This document shows, piece after piece, positions 50,675-58,857 of a DNA stretch of 64,000 nucleotides. A program made the translations under genes and the position numbers. Positions within the stretch are counted from its first letter, which is position 1. Every line of letters begins with the position of its first letter. The notes under the pieces were generated by a model. That model had not been told where the DNA came from, did no database searches, and was given only the letters and a program-made list of their open reading frames with translations. The stretch lies in contig NZ_CP021111.1 of NCBI RefSeq assembly GCF_002119665.1, positions 2,852,001 through 2,916,000 of the forward strand. The letters are read 5' to 3'. The stretch comes from Bordetella genomosp. 13 (GTDB taxonomy: Bacteria > Pseudomonadota > Gammaproteobacteria > Burkholderiales > Burkholderiaceae_B).

Positions 50675-52008
50675 TGCTGCGCGCGCCCCGATCCCTGCGC
50701 CGCTGGCTGTCGCGTTGGCTGGCCCTGGTGACGTTCGCCGCCCTGGGACTGATCTGCCTGGTGGTGTACACATCGGTCAACCTGAACCTGCAGTCCCGCC
50801 AGCGGGCGCTGCTGGAGCAGAAGAAGGAGGTCATCGAGCACCTGGTCGAGGAGTTTGCACGGCAGGGAGATCTCTCGCAGCTGGACCACAAGCTGCGGGA
50901 CTTCTTCTATGGGCGCTCGGAATTCAGCCTGCATCTGATGATCGGCGACGACACCGCTATCTACGGCGAGAATGACCTGACCGGGAATGAAGGACGTTTC
51001 AGGCAGGTAATCTTCAACATGTCGATCCCGGAGCAACCTGCCCTCAGCATGCATGCGGAGCTGTTGCTGGACACCTCATCGGATCAGCACCTGCGCGCAG
51101 TACTCGCCTGGACACTGTTTGCATGTACGGTAGTCGGCGCACTGGTGGTCAGTCTGATCGGCGACGTCATGGTGCGGCGTGCATTGTGGCCGTTGCATGA
51201 CGTCGGCAAGCAGGCCGAAATGCTCTCGCCTGATCGCATTGGGGAACGCCTGGACGAAAGCGGCCTGTCCGAGGAACTGAAGCCCATGGTTCGTCAGTTC
51301 AACGCTGTCCTGCAACGCCTCGAACGCGCCTACGTGCAGATGGAGGGTTTCAACGCAGACGTCGCGCACGAACTGCGTACCCCCCTGGCCACACTCATCG
51401 GAGAAACAGAACTGGCGTTGTCGTCACGCCGGCAACGCGTGGATATGCTCGAAGTGCTGGGTTCGAATCTGGAAGAGCTGCAGCGCATGTCGGCCATCAT
51501 CAACGACATGCTGTTCCTGTCGCAAGCTGACCGCGGCGCACAGGCCCGGGTCAGCCAGGCTGTTCCGCTACGCGCACTAGTCGAAGAGGTAATGGAATAC
51601 CACGAGGCCGAGTCCCTGGACGCGGGGCTTCGGCTTTCCGTCACGGGAGATCATCTGGCGCAGGTGGATGCATCGCTGTTCAAGCGAGCCATCTCGAACC
51701 TGCTGAGCAACGCCGTGCGGTATGCACGTCCGGAATCGGAAGTCCTGGTCCTCATCGACAGCCAGGAACCGGACCAGGTATTAATAAGCGTACAGAACGA
51801 AGGCGATCCTATCGCCGCCGAACATCTGCCTCGCCTGTTCCACCGGTTCTACAGGCAGGATGCCTCGCGTGCCAACGATGGCAACCATCATGGCCTGGGC
51901 TTGGCGATCGTCGCCGCCATCGCCCGCATGCACGGTGGACGGCCGCATGCGACTTCGGAGGGCGGCATCACCCGGATCGGCTTTTGCATGTCTGTCAAAA
52001 TGGCCTGA
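50671..52008 (+). CDS. Heavy-metal sensor histidine kinase (CzcS/CusS-like)
   Basis: 445-residue membrane kinase. Two transmembrane helices (about 15-37 and 145-165) flank a periplasmic sensor of about 105 residues. Then a HAMP domain, phosphoacceptor His233 in DVAHELRTPLATL, N-box FKRAISNLLSNAVRYA, the G1 region in the form NEGDPIAAEHLPRLFHRFYR used by heavy-metal kinases, and HGLGLAIV. It is the only kinase gene in the metal block, so it may serve more than one of the three regulators. Confidence 0.9.
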   Translation: MMLRAPRSLRRWLSRWLALVTFAALGLICLVVYTSVNLNLQSRQRALLEQKKEVIEHLVEEFARQGDLSQLDHKLRDFFYGRSEFSLHLMIGDDTAIYGENDLTGNEGRFRQVIFNMSIPEQPALSMHAELLLDTSSDQHLRAVLAWTLFACTVVGALVVSLIGDVMVRRALWPLHDVGKQAEMLSPDRIGERLDESGLSEELKPMVRQFNAVLQRLERAYVQMEGFNADVAHELRTPLATLIGETELALSSRRQRVDMLEVLGSNLEELQRMSAIINDMLFLSQADRGAQARVSQAVPLRALVEEVMEYHEAESLDAGLRLSVTGDHLAQVDASLFKRAISNLLSNAVRYARPESEVLVLIDSQEPDQVLISVQNEGDPIAAEHLPRLFHRFYRQDASRANDGNHHGLGLAIVAAIARMHGGRPHATSEGGITRIGFCMSVKMA

Positions 52009-52059
52009 TCAAACGCCTGGGCTTTCCGTCAACAGGATTACAAACGGCCTTTGCGGTGA

Positions 52060-52073
52060 TTGCATATTCGTAA
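52060..52073. promoter_or_regulatory. Metal-regulon box (TTGC-N6-GTAA)
   Basis: TTGC ATATTC GTAA, one mismatch from the palindrome, 193 bases upstream of the orphan regulator gene at 52266. Confidence 0.5.
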
Positions 52074-52265
52074 TTCAAGCGTTCGCATTCTGACGCGGCC
52101 ACGCCGCTACAGTGGACGTCTACGATCGCAGGCGCTGGCGTGCAGCGCATCACGCTGCGACGGCGTCCGCTCCCATATGATGCTACGCCGTCCAGCGCCG
52201 CTACAGGTCAGCACACGCGACATGACTCTTATGCCGCAGACGTGGCAGGCAGCTCCGACGATCAG

Positions 52266-52952
52266 ATGAAAATACTTGTTATCGATGACGAGAAGAAACT
52301 AGCAGAGACGCTCCGTCGCAGCTTGACGGAGAACGGATACTTCGTCGATATCGCCATGGATGGCACTAGCGGCCTGCACTTGGCCTATGAAGCTCAGTAC
52401 GACCTAATCATCCTCGACGTCAATCTACCGGACATGGACGGGTTCGAGGTGCTGCACCGCATCCGCCAGAACGATGCCGTCCCGGTAATGATGCTGACCG
52501 CTAGGACCAGTCTGGAGGACCGCGTCCGGGGATTGGAACAAGGCGCGGACGACTACCTCATCAAGCCCTTCGCGCTGTCCGAACTGAACGCACGCGTGCT
52601 AGCACTTAAACGTCGGGGCACGGGCGCGGAAACAGTGCAGGGTCAAAACGTCTTGCGCGTGGCAGACCTGGAACTCGATTTGCTGCGTCGGCGCGTCATG
52701 CGTGGCCGTGCACGCATCGACCTGACCGCCAAAGAGTTCGGCTTGCTCACCTTTCTGATGCGTCGCCAAGGCGAGGTGTTGTCCCGCTTGGTATTGGCGG
52801 AGCAAGTGTGGGACATGAACTTCAACAGCAACACGAATGTTGTCGAGGTCGCGATCCGGCGCCTACGCGCCAAGATGGACGATCCTTTTGACATTAAGCT
52901 GTTGCATACCGTGCGCGGCATGGGCTATATGCTCGAGCATCAACCAGACTGA
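52266..52952 (+). CDS. OmpR-family response regulator without adjacent kinase
   Basis: 228-residue regulator closely related to the one at 49982. It has Asp51 in [25 protein letters not shown], Lys in LIKPF, and the winged helix [25 protein letters not shown]. The start at 52266 begins the conserved [12 protein letters not shown]. No kinase gene adjoins; phosphorylation by the kinase at 50671 is a reasonable guess. Confidence 0.9.
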   Translation: MKILVIDDEKKLAETLRRSLTENGYFVDIAMDGTSGLHLAYEAQYDLIILDVNLPDMDGFEVLHRIRQNDAVPVMMLTARTSLEDRVRGLEQGADDYLIKPFALSELNARVLALKRRGTGAETVQGQNVLRVADLELDLLRRRVMRGRARIDLTAKEFGLLTFLMRRQGEVLSRLVLAEQVWDMNFNSNTNVVEVAIRRLRAKMDDPFDIKLLHTVRGMGYMLEHQPD

Positions 52953-52974
52953 ATGCGAGGAGATTTTTTTGATG

Positions 52975-53015
52975 CGAAAGCCGGAATGTACATCTCATGC
53001 GCCTTCCGGCTTTCG
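52975..53015. terminator. Hairpin between convergent regulator and porin genes
   Basis: A 12-base inverted repeat (CGAAAGCCGGAA, 52975-52986, with 53004-53015) lies between the stops of the regulator and the porin. There is no T-run behind it on either strand, so a terminator role is only probable. Confidence 0.45.
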
Positions 53016-53038
53016 GGTATCACGCAGTCATTGGCGCA

Positions 53039-54193
53039 TTAGAACGCGTGTCGGATGCCCACGGTGGCTTCCGTCGCCTTCACGTCATCCATGAACGCGT
53101 AGTTCTTGGAATACTGGCCCAACGCATAAAGGCTCGTGCGCTTGGACATGGCGTAGCTGTAGCCAAGCGAGAACGTATTCGTGGTCGAGTCTCCACCCGT
53201 CAGCGAATTGTTGTTGGGGTCGACACGTTGCCACGAGCCGAATATCGTGCCCGCCTTGCCTAGCGGCGCGGACAGGCCCAACAAGTACGAATTGGCGCTA
53301 AAGCCATCGACGAACGACGTCGACGGCACACCCCGGAACGAGCCGATCGCCGCACCATTCGGCAGGCTCTTGCCGGCAAACCAGCCATCGTTGATGCGCT
53401 CGTAGGCCAGCGCCAGCTTCACCACTTCGAAATCGTACGAACCGCCGACCGTAAACGAACGAGGCGTGGTCGCCTTTTGTGCGCTTGAGAGCTTGCCCGA
53501 GGGATTAAGTTGGTCGTAGGCGAAGAAAGCCACCAGCGGGCCGTTGGCGTAGTTCACGCCCGCAGTGATGGCACGGGTGTTTTCTGCCGTGGCGAAGCCG
53601 GTCTGCGCAGTGTTGCGGTCGTCGGCGTTAAAGGAATAGCCCGCCGAGACTTGGAAGCCCGCGAAGCGCGCGCTTTCAAACAAGGCTAGGTTGTCATAAC
53701 GCACGAAGTTGGCGGCGCTGAAGCCCAGGCCGGCGCCGGTGTTCAGTTGAGTGAAGCCGCCAAACTGCGGACCGAACATTGAAACATACAGACGGCTGGC
53801 CACGTTGTACTGACGACCGATGGTGAAGTCACCCCAGGCCTTGCTGCCCAGTCCGACGGTTGCTTCCCGACCGAACAGACGCCCGTTCTGCAGCGAATTG
53901 CCGTTGTTGCTGTCGAAGCCCGATTCCATGCGGAAGCTGGCGTACAGACCATCGCCAAGATCCTCTTTGCCGCGCAGGCCCCATCGCGAGCCCGCTGTGT
54001 TGCCGGTGGTGCTGCCAATGCGGCTAGCGTCGAACGACGAGCGCGCGCCCGTGGCAGGGTTCGTTACCGAACCGTCGACGTTGGCGTAGCCGATGCCGGT
54101 GTCGATCAGGCCATACAGAGTGACCGAAGTCTCCGCTTGTGCGGCGGTGGAAAAGGCGGCCACGGATGCGGCCAGCAGGATCGCTTTTTTCAA
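53039..54193 (-). CDS. Gram-negative trimeric porin
   Basis: 384-residue outer-membrane general porin of the Burkholderiales type. It has a signal peptide (MKKAILLAASVAAFSTAAQA), then ETSVTLYGLIDTGIGY, SRWGLRGKEDLGDGLYASFRMESGF and LFGREATVGL, and ends with the barrel-closing aromatic ATVGIRHAF. It is transcribed away from a DUF4148 gene, across a 526-base gap. Confidence 0.92.
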   Translation of the reverse strand: MKKAILLAASVAAFSTAAQAETSVTLYGLIDTGIGYANVDGSVTNPATGARSSFDASRIGSTTGNTAGSRWGLRGKEDLGDGLYASFRMESGFDSNNGNSLQNGRLFGREATVGLGSKAWGDFTIGRQYNVASRLYVSMFGPQFGGFTQLNTGAGLGFSAANFVRYDNLALFESARFAGFQVSAGYSFNADDRNTAQTGFATAENTRAITAGVNYANGPLVAFFAYDQLNPSGKLSSAQKATTPRSFTVGGSYDFEVVKLALAYERINDGWFAGKSLPNGAAIGSFRGVPSTSFVDGFSANSYLLGLSAPLGKAGTIFGSWQRVDPNNNSLTGGDSTTNTFSLGYSYAMSKRTSLYALGQYSKNYAFMDDVKATEATVGIRHAF

Positions 54194-54719
54194 GATGTGC
54201 TCCTTTGCACAAAGTCAGACTGGAGTGCCAGGCCGATAGTCGAAGCGGGCGTAGGGGGTCGCTGCGTAGCCAAGAAAAATGACAGCCCGTACGTCCATCG
54301 GCATGAGCCAAGGCAAGTGTGTGCAGGGGCAATCGACAGGAATCGAACGTGGGAATTACAAATATGTTCGTCCGCTGTCATCAATGGTTTTTTTGCGGGC
54401 GGAGGCAACGCGCCAAGCCTATGTTTTTCAATCGAATGATCGGACCTGAGCACCGTGCCTGTCCTTGCTCGAAAAGAATCTTGAGACGAGCGATGAGGCA
54501 CTTCCCTGTCGCAATATCACCACATCTGACATGTGTTTTCAGTCCTATCCCGCCCCGGGAGCGGCGATATCAAAATGCTGACGAAAACGTAATCTCGCAG
54601 TGGGTATTTGGTCGAGGGTGCGTCGCTAGAATGTTTTCACGTTCTGATGAATCAGTGATCGACGTACCCAACGATCCGCAACGTTCGAGATGTGCGGATC
54701 AGTCCAGAAGGAGCGACCA
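54194..54719. promoter_or_regulatory. Divergent control region porin / DUF4148 gene
   Basis: 526 bases without a supported gene. It contains one good palindromic box (54579-54592) near the DUF4148 gene and a half-match, TTAC AAATAT GTTC, at 54356-54369 nearer the porin. The region is AT-richer than its neighbours and leaves room for a regulatory RNA, but I see no clear terminator. Confidence 0.45.
54579..54592. promoter_or_regulatory. Metal-regulon box (TGAC-N6-GTAA)
   Basis: TGAC GAAAAC GTAA, one mismatch from the palindrome, 128 bases upstream of the DUF4148 gene at 54720. Confidence 0.5.
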
Positions 54720-55019
54720 ATGAAGACACCCGTGAAATTCCTCTGCGCTACGCTGGCTTTTGCCGCGGTAGCTACCGTCAACGCAGCCACGACTTCGCAG
54801 CAGCCATCGGACAGCCGTACGTACCAGCCTCGCGAACTTTCCCGTGCCGAAGTCAAGGCGGATCTGGCCGTGTGGCGACGCGCAGGCATGGACAAGTTCT
54901 GGCAAAAGAGCACCACGCCCGACTTCTACAGCCGCGAGTACCGCACCGCCGAAGCCGAGTACCGTCGCATGCGCAACGGCCCCGAATACCAACAGGAACT
55001 GCAACGTCTGACGCAGTAA
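54720..55019 (+). CDS. DUF4148 small exported protein
   Basis: 99-residue protein with a signal peptide (KFLCATLAFAAVATVNAA) and a mature part of about 76 residues carrying the DUF4148 pattern LSRAEVKADLAVWRRAGMDKF. It then has a charged, Tyr-rich tail (TPDFYSREYRTAEAEYRRMRNG). Likely periplasmic; function unknown. It is a clear paralogue of the protein at 56782. GGAG stands before the start, and a strong terminator follows at 55072. Confidence 0.85.
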   Translation: MKTPVKFLCATLAFAAVATVNAATTSQQPSDSRTYQPRELSRAEVKADLAVWRRAGMDKFWQKSTTPDFYSREYRTAEAEYRRMRNGPEYQQELQRLTQ

Positions 55020-55071
55020 TCCGACGGTCCTGAGTGACCTCCTCCACCGCGAAGGGAAGAGGTCCTTCTTC

Positions 55072-55106
55072 ACGCATACCACTTCGGTGGTATGCGTTTT
55101 TTTTTT
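55072..55106 (+). terminator. Rho-independent terminator of the DUF4148 gene
   Basis: An 11-base stem (ACGCATACCAC / GTGGTATGCGT) with a TTCG loop followed by a run of ten T, about 50 bases behind the stop at 55019. A textbook terminator. Confidence 0.9.
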
Positions 55107-55166
55107 CGTCGACTCTCTGTGGCTGGAACGTGCTTGCCTGCCAACCCGCTGCGCTGCGTGACCGAT

Positions 55167-55191
55167 GAAAAAAGCCCGCGTCGTGCGGGCT
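55167..55191 (-). terminator. Rho-independent terminator of the small gene at 55238
   Basis: On the minus strand a 7-base GC-rich stem (AGCCCGC / GCGGGCT, 55173-55191) is followed by a T-run (55167-55172). It sits about 45 bases behind the stop of the gene at 55238. Confidence 0.75.
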
Positions 55192-55237
55192 AATTCAAAG
55201 ATGACTTTGCAAGCAGGCGTGTCGCGCTATTGATGCG

Positions 55238-55567
55238 TCATGCTCCGCCGGCGTAAATCTCAGCCAGTCGAGCGCGTTCCTTCGGCGTGACCGTGTCACG
55301 CTCAACTCGCACCTGCTCGCGCGTCTTCTCGGATTTCAACAACCAGAAGGGTTCGGCTTGTGCACGATAGGAGTAGAACCAGGTTTGCTTGTTGGCCTTG
55401 GCGGCCTGCAACTCCTGGCGCACCGTCTCGGAGCTCTTGCCGGCCTTGTCCTCTATATGGATCTCGTAGCCGGCTTCGGTGTTCGTGGGATGCCAGGTTT
55501 CTGCCTGTGCGGCCCAAGCCGCACTAGTAGCAACAGTCAACAGAATGGCGCTGGGAAAGTACTTCAT
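55238..55567 (-). CDS. Small exported protein, DUF4148-like
   Basis: 109-residue protein with a signal peptide (MKYFPSAILLTVATSAAWAAQA) and a mature part WHPTNTEAGYEIHIEDKAGKS with SETVRQELQAAKANKQTWFY and TREQVRVERDTVTPKERARLAEIYAGG, a repeat of the DUF4148-type TR-X-X-V-R-X-E-L pattern. It is less like the proteins at 54720 and 56782 than they are like each other. The start at 55567 has GAGG upstream. It is preceded by a perfect palindromic box. Confidence 0.75.
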   Translation of the reverse strand: MKYFPSAILLTVATSAAWAAQAETWHPTNTEAGYEIHIEDKAGKSSETVRQELQAAKANKQTWFYSYRAQAEPFWLLKSEKTREQVRVERDTVTPKERARLAEIYAGGA

Positions 55568-55655
55568 GTCGATGACCTCGATCGTGGGGTTGAGCGCACG
55601 AAGGCGCATGAACGTACTTTAATGACGTGCTTTCGACAGTTCCCAGTCTCTGAGA

Positions 55656-55669
55656 TTACGTTTTCGTAA
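55656..55669. promoter_or_regulatory. Metal-regulon box (perfect TTAC-N6-GTAA)
   Basis: TTAC GTTTTC GTAA, a perfect copy, 89 bases upstream of the small exported protein gene at 55567. Confidence 0.65.
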
Positions 55670-55754
55670 GGCGTTTTTGGCTGCGCCTATCTTGGTCTCT
55701 TGCCGGTGTGGGATGTCAGTTTTTTGGCGTGCAGCCAGATCGAGGAAAAGCGCT

Positions 55755-56471
55755 TCAGTGGGCAAACAAACGCGATTCAGGTACGGGGCCGCGATCCTCC
55801 AACACATAGCCCATTCCGCGCACCGTGTGCAGCAGCCGCCGCGGAAATGGATCATCTACCTTGCTGCGCAGTCTCCTGATCGCTACCTCGACCACATTGG
55901 TGTTGCTCTTGAACTTCATGTCCCATACTTGCTCAGCCAACACCAGCCGAGACAGCACCTCGCCACGCTTTCGCATCATCAAAGCCAGCAAGCTGTACTC
56001 CTTCGCGGTCAGGTCGATGCGTTTGCGGTTTCTGGAGACACGGCGGCGAAAGAGGTCCAGCTCGAGATCCGCCACCTTGAGCAACCCGCTTTCTTCGCTG
56101 TTGGCACGATGCCGCAAATTCCGGCGGCCAAGCGCGAACACTCTGGCCAGCAATTCCGACAGGGAAAGGGGTTTGAGCAGGTAGTCATCCGCACCTTCAC
56201 GCAAACTGCGAACCCGCACATCGATTCGCGCGTCCCGGCTCAGCATCATGATGAAGAGATTGTCGTGGCGGCGTAGCTGGGACAGCAGCTCGAACGTGTT
56301 CATGTCCGGCAACGCGGAGTCAATTAGAACGAGATCGAATGGAGCCCCTCGTACGCGCTGCAGGCCCCCGACCCCGTCGCGGGCGATATCGATCACGTGG
56401 CCGTCCTGCTGCAAGGCCTGGCCGACGTATGCCGAGAAAGCGTGGTCGTCATCGATGATCAGAATTTTCAC
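55755..56471 (-). CDS. OmpR-family response regulator without adjacent kinase (divergent receiver)
   Basis: 238-residue regulator, third of the metal block. The receiver keeps the acidic cluster IIDDD, Asp51 in LIDSALPDMN and Lys100 in LLKPL, but has Ser78 (MMLSRDARID) where the other two have Thr and an otherwise diverged middle. The DNA-binding domain ([25 protein letters not shown]) is close to theirs, so it may bind the same boxes while taking input differently. No kinase gene is near. Confidence 0.9.
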   Translation of the reverse strand: MKILIIDDDHAFSAYVGQALQQDGHVIDIARDGVGGLQRVRGAPFDLVLIDSALPDMNTFELLSQLRRHDNLFIMMLSRDARIDVRVRSLREGADDYLLKPLSLSELLARVFALGRRNLRHRANSEESGLLKVADLELDLFRRRVSRNRKRIDLTAKEYSLLALMMRKRGEVLSRLVLAEQVWDMKFKSNTNVVEVAIRRLRSKVDDPFPRRLLHTVRGMGYVLEDRGPVPESRLFAH

Positions 56472-56627
56472 TGCGGATACTGCCTATCTCGAGCCAGGAA
56501 GCGTTCGATTCCCTTGGGAAACGGATTGCGGACCCCTTCAGTTGGTCGCCATGCCACGGCCGCACGACCTATTGCTATTTGCGTTGAACTTTAATGTCGT
56601 GACGTCGACAATCCACGAACAGCACGA

Positions 56628-56641
56628 TTACACAACCGTAA
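56628..56641. promoter_or_regulatory. Metal-regulon box (perfect TTAC-N6-GTAA)
   Basis: TTAC ACAACC GTAA, a perfect copy, 157 bases upstream of the regulator gene ending at 56471. Confidence 0.6.
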
Positions 56642-56700
56642 GGTTCGTCATGCCCACCGCATCGCGCCCGGGCAATGCGCACATATGAGATGCAAACGAC

Positions 56701-56733
56701 AAGGCGGATGGCCGCAATCCCGCCATCCGCCTT
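56701..56733 (-). terminator. Hairpin behind the DUF4148 gene at 56782
   Basis: A perfect 12-base inverted repeat (AAGGCGGATGGC, 56701-56712, with 56722-56733) about 50 bases behind the stop at 56782. On the minus strand the stem is followed by TTGTCGTTT, a weak T-run, so termination is likely but not ideal. Confidence 0.65.
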
Positions 56734-56781
56734 ATTGCACTGCTTTCGATCGACCGGTCTAAAGCACGCCGGCCATGCTGC

Positions 56782-57078
56782 TTATTGAGCACTACGCTCG
56801 CGCAATGCTTCCTGATACTCGGCGCCGTGGCGCATCTGCAGGTACTTTCGATAAGCGGCACGATACTCGGTGCTATAGATGTCGGGCGTGCTCTCGCCCA
56901 CCCAGAATTCCTCCATTCCCGCGCGCTTCCAAACGTCCAGGTCCGCTTGGACTTCGGCACGAGTCAACTCACGCGTGTCGGGGAGATTCGTTGCTGCGGA
57001 GGAAGTTAATGCCATGGCGTTGCCAGCTGCGAAGCAGGCGGCCAGGATGATGGCGTATCGGATCTTGGGGATGTTCAT
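56782..57078 (-). CDS. DUF4148 small exported protein (paralogue of 54720)
   Basis: 98-residue protein with a signal peptide (YAIILAACFAAGNAMA) and the mature pattern LTRAEVQADLDVWKRAGMEEFW, then TPDIYSTEYRAAYRKYLQMRHG. It matches the protein at 54720 along nearly the whole mature part (RAEV-ADL-VW-RAGM--FW---TPD-YS-EYR). Likely periplasmic, function unknown. Confidence 0.82.
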   Translation of the reverse strand: MNIPKIRYAIILAACFAAGNAMALTSSAATNLPDTRELTRAEVQADLDVWKRAGMEEFWVGESTPDIYSTEYRAAYRKYLQMRHGAEYQEALRERSAQ

Positions 57079-57198
57079 GGTGGCCTCTCAAAGAGAATGA
57101 GTTGAGTCTGACCCCTCGTCCGCTGCACAACCGCATCGAGTCGAAGGGCATGGGAACCAGTCTAAAGAGTCGACCACGGCAATTCGCGAACGGTGGAA

Positions 57199-57212
57199 TT
57201 ACGTTTCGGCAA
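57199..57212. promoter_or_regulatory. Metal-regulon box (TTAC-N6-GCAA)
   Basis: TTAC GTTTCG GCAA, one mismatch from the palindrome, 121 bases upstream of the DUF4148 gene at 57078. Confidence 0.5.
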
Positions 57213-57324
57213 GCTGGCGTAGCCCGCGTTGCCGAGGCGTAAGCGTGTGTAGCCTGCGCGCGACAACAGGCAGTTGAATCCGTGGCGGCAGACAGCCTTT
57301 TCTAACGGTGGACTTTCTCGTTGA

Positions 57325-57338
57325 TTACATCTGCGTCA
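57325..57338. promoter_or_regulatory. Metal-regulon box (TTAC-N6-GTCA)
   Basis: TTAC ATCTGC GTCA, one mismatch from the palindrome (the same TGAC variant seen at 49810 and 54579, read on the other strand), 130 bases upstream of the porin gene at 57468. Confidence 0.5.
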
Positions 57339-57467
57339 TGAAACACGGAATGCGGCGTTCCTTCACAGGCGATGCAATGCGGTCTTGATGAAATGCCGCC
57401 ACTTCACACGAAGTCCCCGATGGCTCTTTCCTGCCATCGATTGGGGAAGATCAATTCTGGAGTTTTC

Positions 57468-58571
57468 ATGAAGAAAAGTGTTGTGGTTGCCGCGATCATC
57501 ACCGCTACCTCGGGCGCAGCCTACGCCGAATCATCCGTCACGATGTATGGGCTGGTCGACGGTGGCGTGGGATATACCCAATTCAAGAGCGACGATGCTA
57601 AGAGTTCGCGCTTCGGAGCATGGGATGGCGGCCAGTCGAGCAGCCGTTGGGGCCTGCGCGGCACCGAAGACCTGGGAGATGGCTTGAAGGCGATCTTTAC
57701 CCTTGAAGGCGGCTACAGCCTGACGAACGGGACACAGAGCCAGAGCGGCCGCCTGTTTGGTCGCGAAGCCGTAGTTGGCTTGAGATCGGCGTCCTTGGGA
57801 GAAGTGACGCTGGGCCGCCAGGGCAACATCGCCTACCGCTGGCTGGCCGGCGTAGTCACGCCGTTCGGCAACAACTACAACCAGTCCCGCGCTGCCGGCA
57901 CATTCAGTCCCGCCGAGGTCCGCTACGACAACCAAGTGCAATACTTGAGCCCCAGCTTCTCGGGCTTCCAGGTGGGCGTGGGCTACTCGTTCAACGCTGA
58001 CGGCGACCAGCGGTTCAAACAGGACGGCGGGCAAGATCCCAACACGCGCGCCCTGACTACCGGCCTGCGCTACACCAACGGCCCCCTGAAAGCCGTGCTG
58101 ACCTACGACCAGAGCAAGGATGCCGAGACCGCCACGGGTGTGAAGGCGAAGTCCTGGAACCTAGCTGGCAGCTACGATTTCGAAGTGCTCGAAGTGAATC
58201 TGGGCTTCGGCATCACTGATGACGGCTGGTTCGGCACGCCGTCGCAACTACGCAATTCGGAAATGGGCTTTGGCAGCATCCGCGCCTTCAACGATGGCTT
58301 TCGCGCGTATTCGTACGGCGTGGGCATGAGCGTCAAGGCAGGCTCGGGCGGCAAGGTACTGGCCGGCTGGGGCATGGTCGATCCGCGTGATGGCGGCACC
58401 GGATATGCCGGCCGCGACCTGAAGTCCCAGCACATCTTCAGCCTGGCTTACACCTACAAGCTGTCGGCCCGCACCAATCTGTACGCGCAAGGCGCCTATG
58501 GCCGCAACATCGCCTTTGTGTCGGGCAACAAGACGCAATCCATCGGCGTTGGTCTGCGTCACAGCTTCTAA
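57468..58571 (+). CDS. Gram-negative trimeric porin
   Basis: 367-residue outer-membrane porin. It has a signal peptide (MKKSVVVAAIITATSGAAYA), then ESSVTMYGLVDGGVGYTQF, SSRWGLRGTEDLGDGLKAIF and LFGREAVVGL, and ends SIGVGLRHSF. It is a diverged paralogue of the porin at 53039; both may be exchanged under metal stress. Confidence 0.92.
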   Translation: MKKSVVVAAIITATSGAAYAESSVTMYGLVDGGVGYTQFKSDDAKSSRFGAWDGGQSSSRWGLRGTEDLGDGLKAIFTLEGGYSLTNGTQSQSGRLFGREAVVGLRSASLGEVTLGRQGNIAYRWLAGVVTPFGNNYNQSRAAGTFSPAEVRYDNQVQYLSPSFSGFQVGVGYSFNADGDQRFKQDGGQDPNTRALTTGLRYTNGPLKAVLTYDQSKDAETATGVKAKSWNLAGSYDFEVLEVNLGFGITDDGWFGTPSQLRNSEMGFGSIRAFNDGFRAYSYGVGMSVKAGSGGKVLAGWGMVDPRDGGTGYAGRDLKSQHIFSLAYTYKLSARTNLYAQGAYGRNIAFVSGNKTQSIGVGLRHSF

Positions 58572-58587
58572 GCTGACTGCGCCAAGT

Positions 58588-58612
58588 GGACGGGCACAGG
58601 GTGTGCCCGTCC
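58588..58612 (+). terminator. Hairpin behind the porin
   Basis: An 11-base perfect stem (GGACGGGCACA / TGTGCCCGTCC) with a GGG loop, 17 bases after the porin stop. It lacks a T-run, so it may protect the transcript end or act with other factors. Confidence 0.5.
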
Positions 58613-58815
58613 GGCAAGGATGCGTGCACGCCAGATCAACTTCACTTTGGCAAGAACTTCAACTCATCTGCGCGGATAGAAGATCCGTGCCGGGCCTTTT
58701 GCCTAGCTGATGGGCAATTCCTGAGCAGGCCAACCGCTATACGACGCGTTCGACGTGCACCCACACTAGAGACGCTGACCTTCTCGCCACAGGTTATGAG
58801 GGACGCCCTGAAATA

Positions 58816-58831
58816 CTGTATATTTGTACAG
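58816..58831. promoter_or_regulatory. LexA-binding SOS box
   Basis: CTGT ATATTTGT ACAG, flanked by TA on both sides: the classic gamma/beta-proteobacterial LexA palindrome CTGT-N8-ACAG. It ends 26 bases before the imuA start and should repress imuA-imuB-dnaE2 until DNA damage. Confidence 0.92.
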
Positions 58832-58857
58832 TACATTGAATTCTTGAGCGTCCCCCC

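Larger units (their letters stand above)
57079..57467. promoter_or_regulatory. Divergent control region DUF4148 gene / porin
   Basis: 389 bases between divergent genes, with two palindromic boxes (57199-57212 and 57325-57338). The layout mirrors the porin/DUF4148 region at 54194-54719. No gene is supported inside. Confidence 0.5.

Noticed and set aside
54356..54369. A further metal-regulon box before the porin at 54193
   Set aside because: TTAC AAATAT GTTC matches only one half-site well; kept as a weak possibility and not counted.
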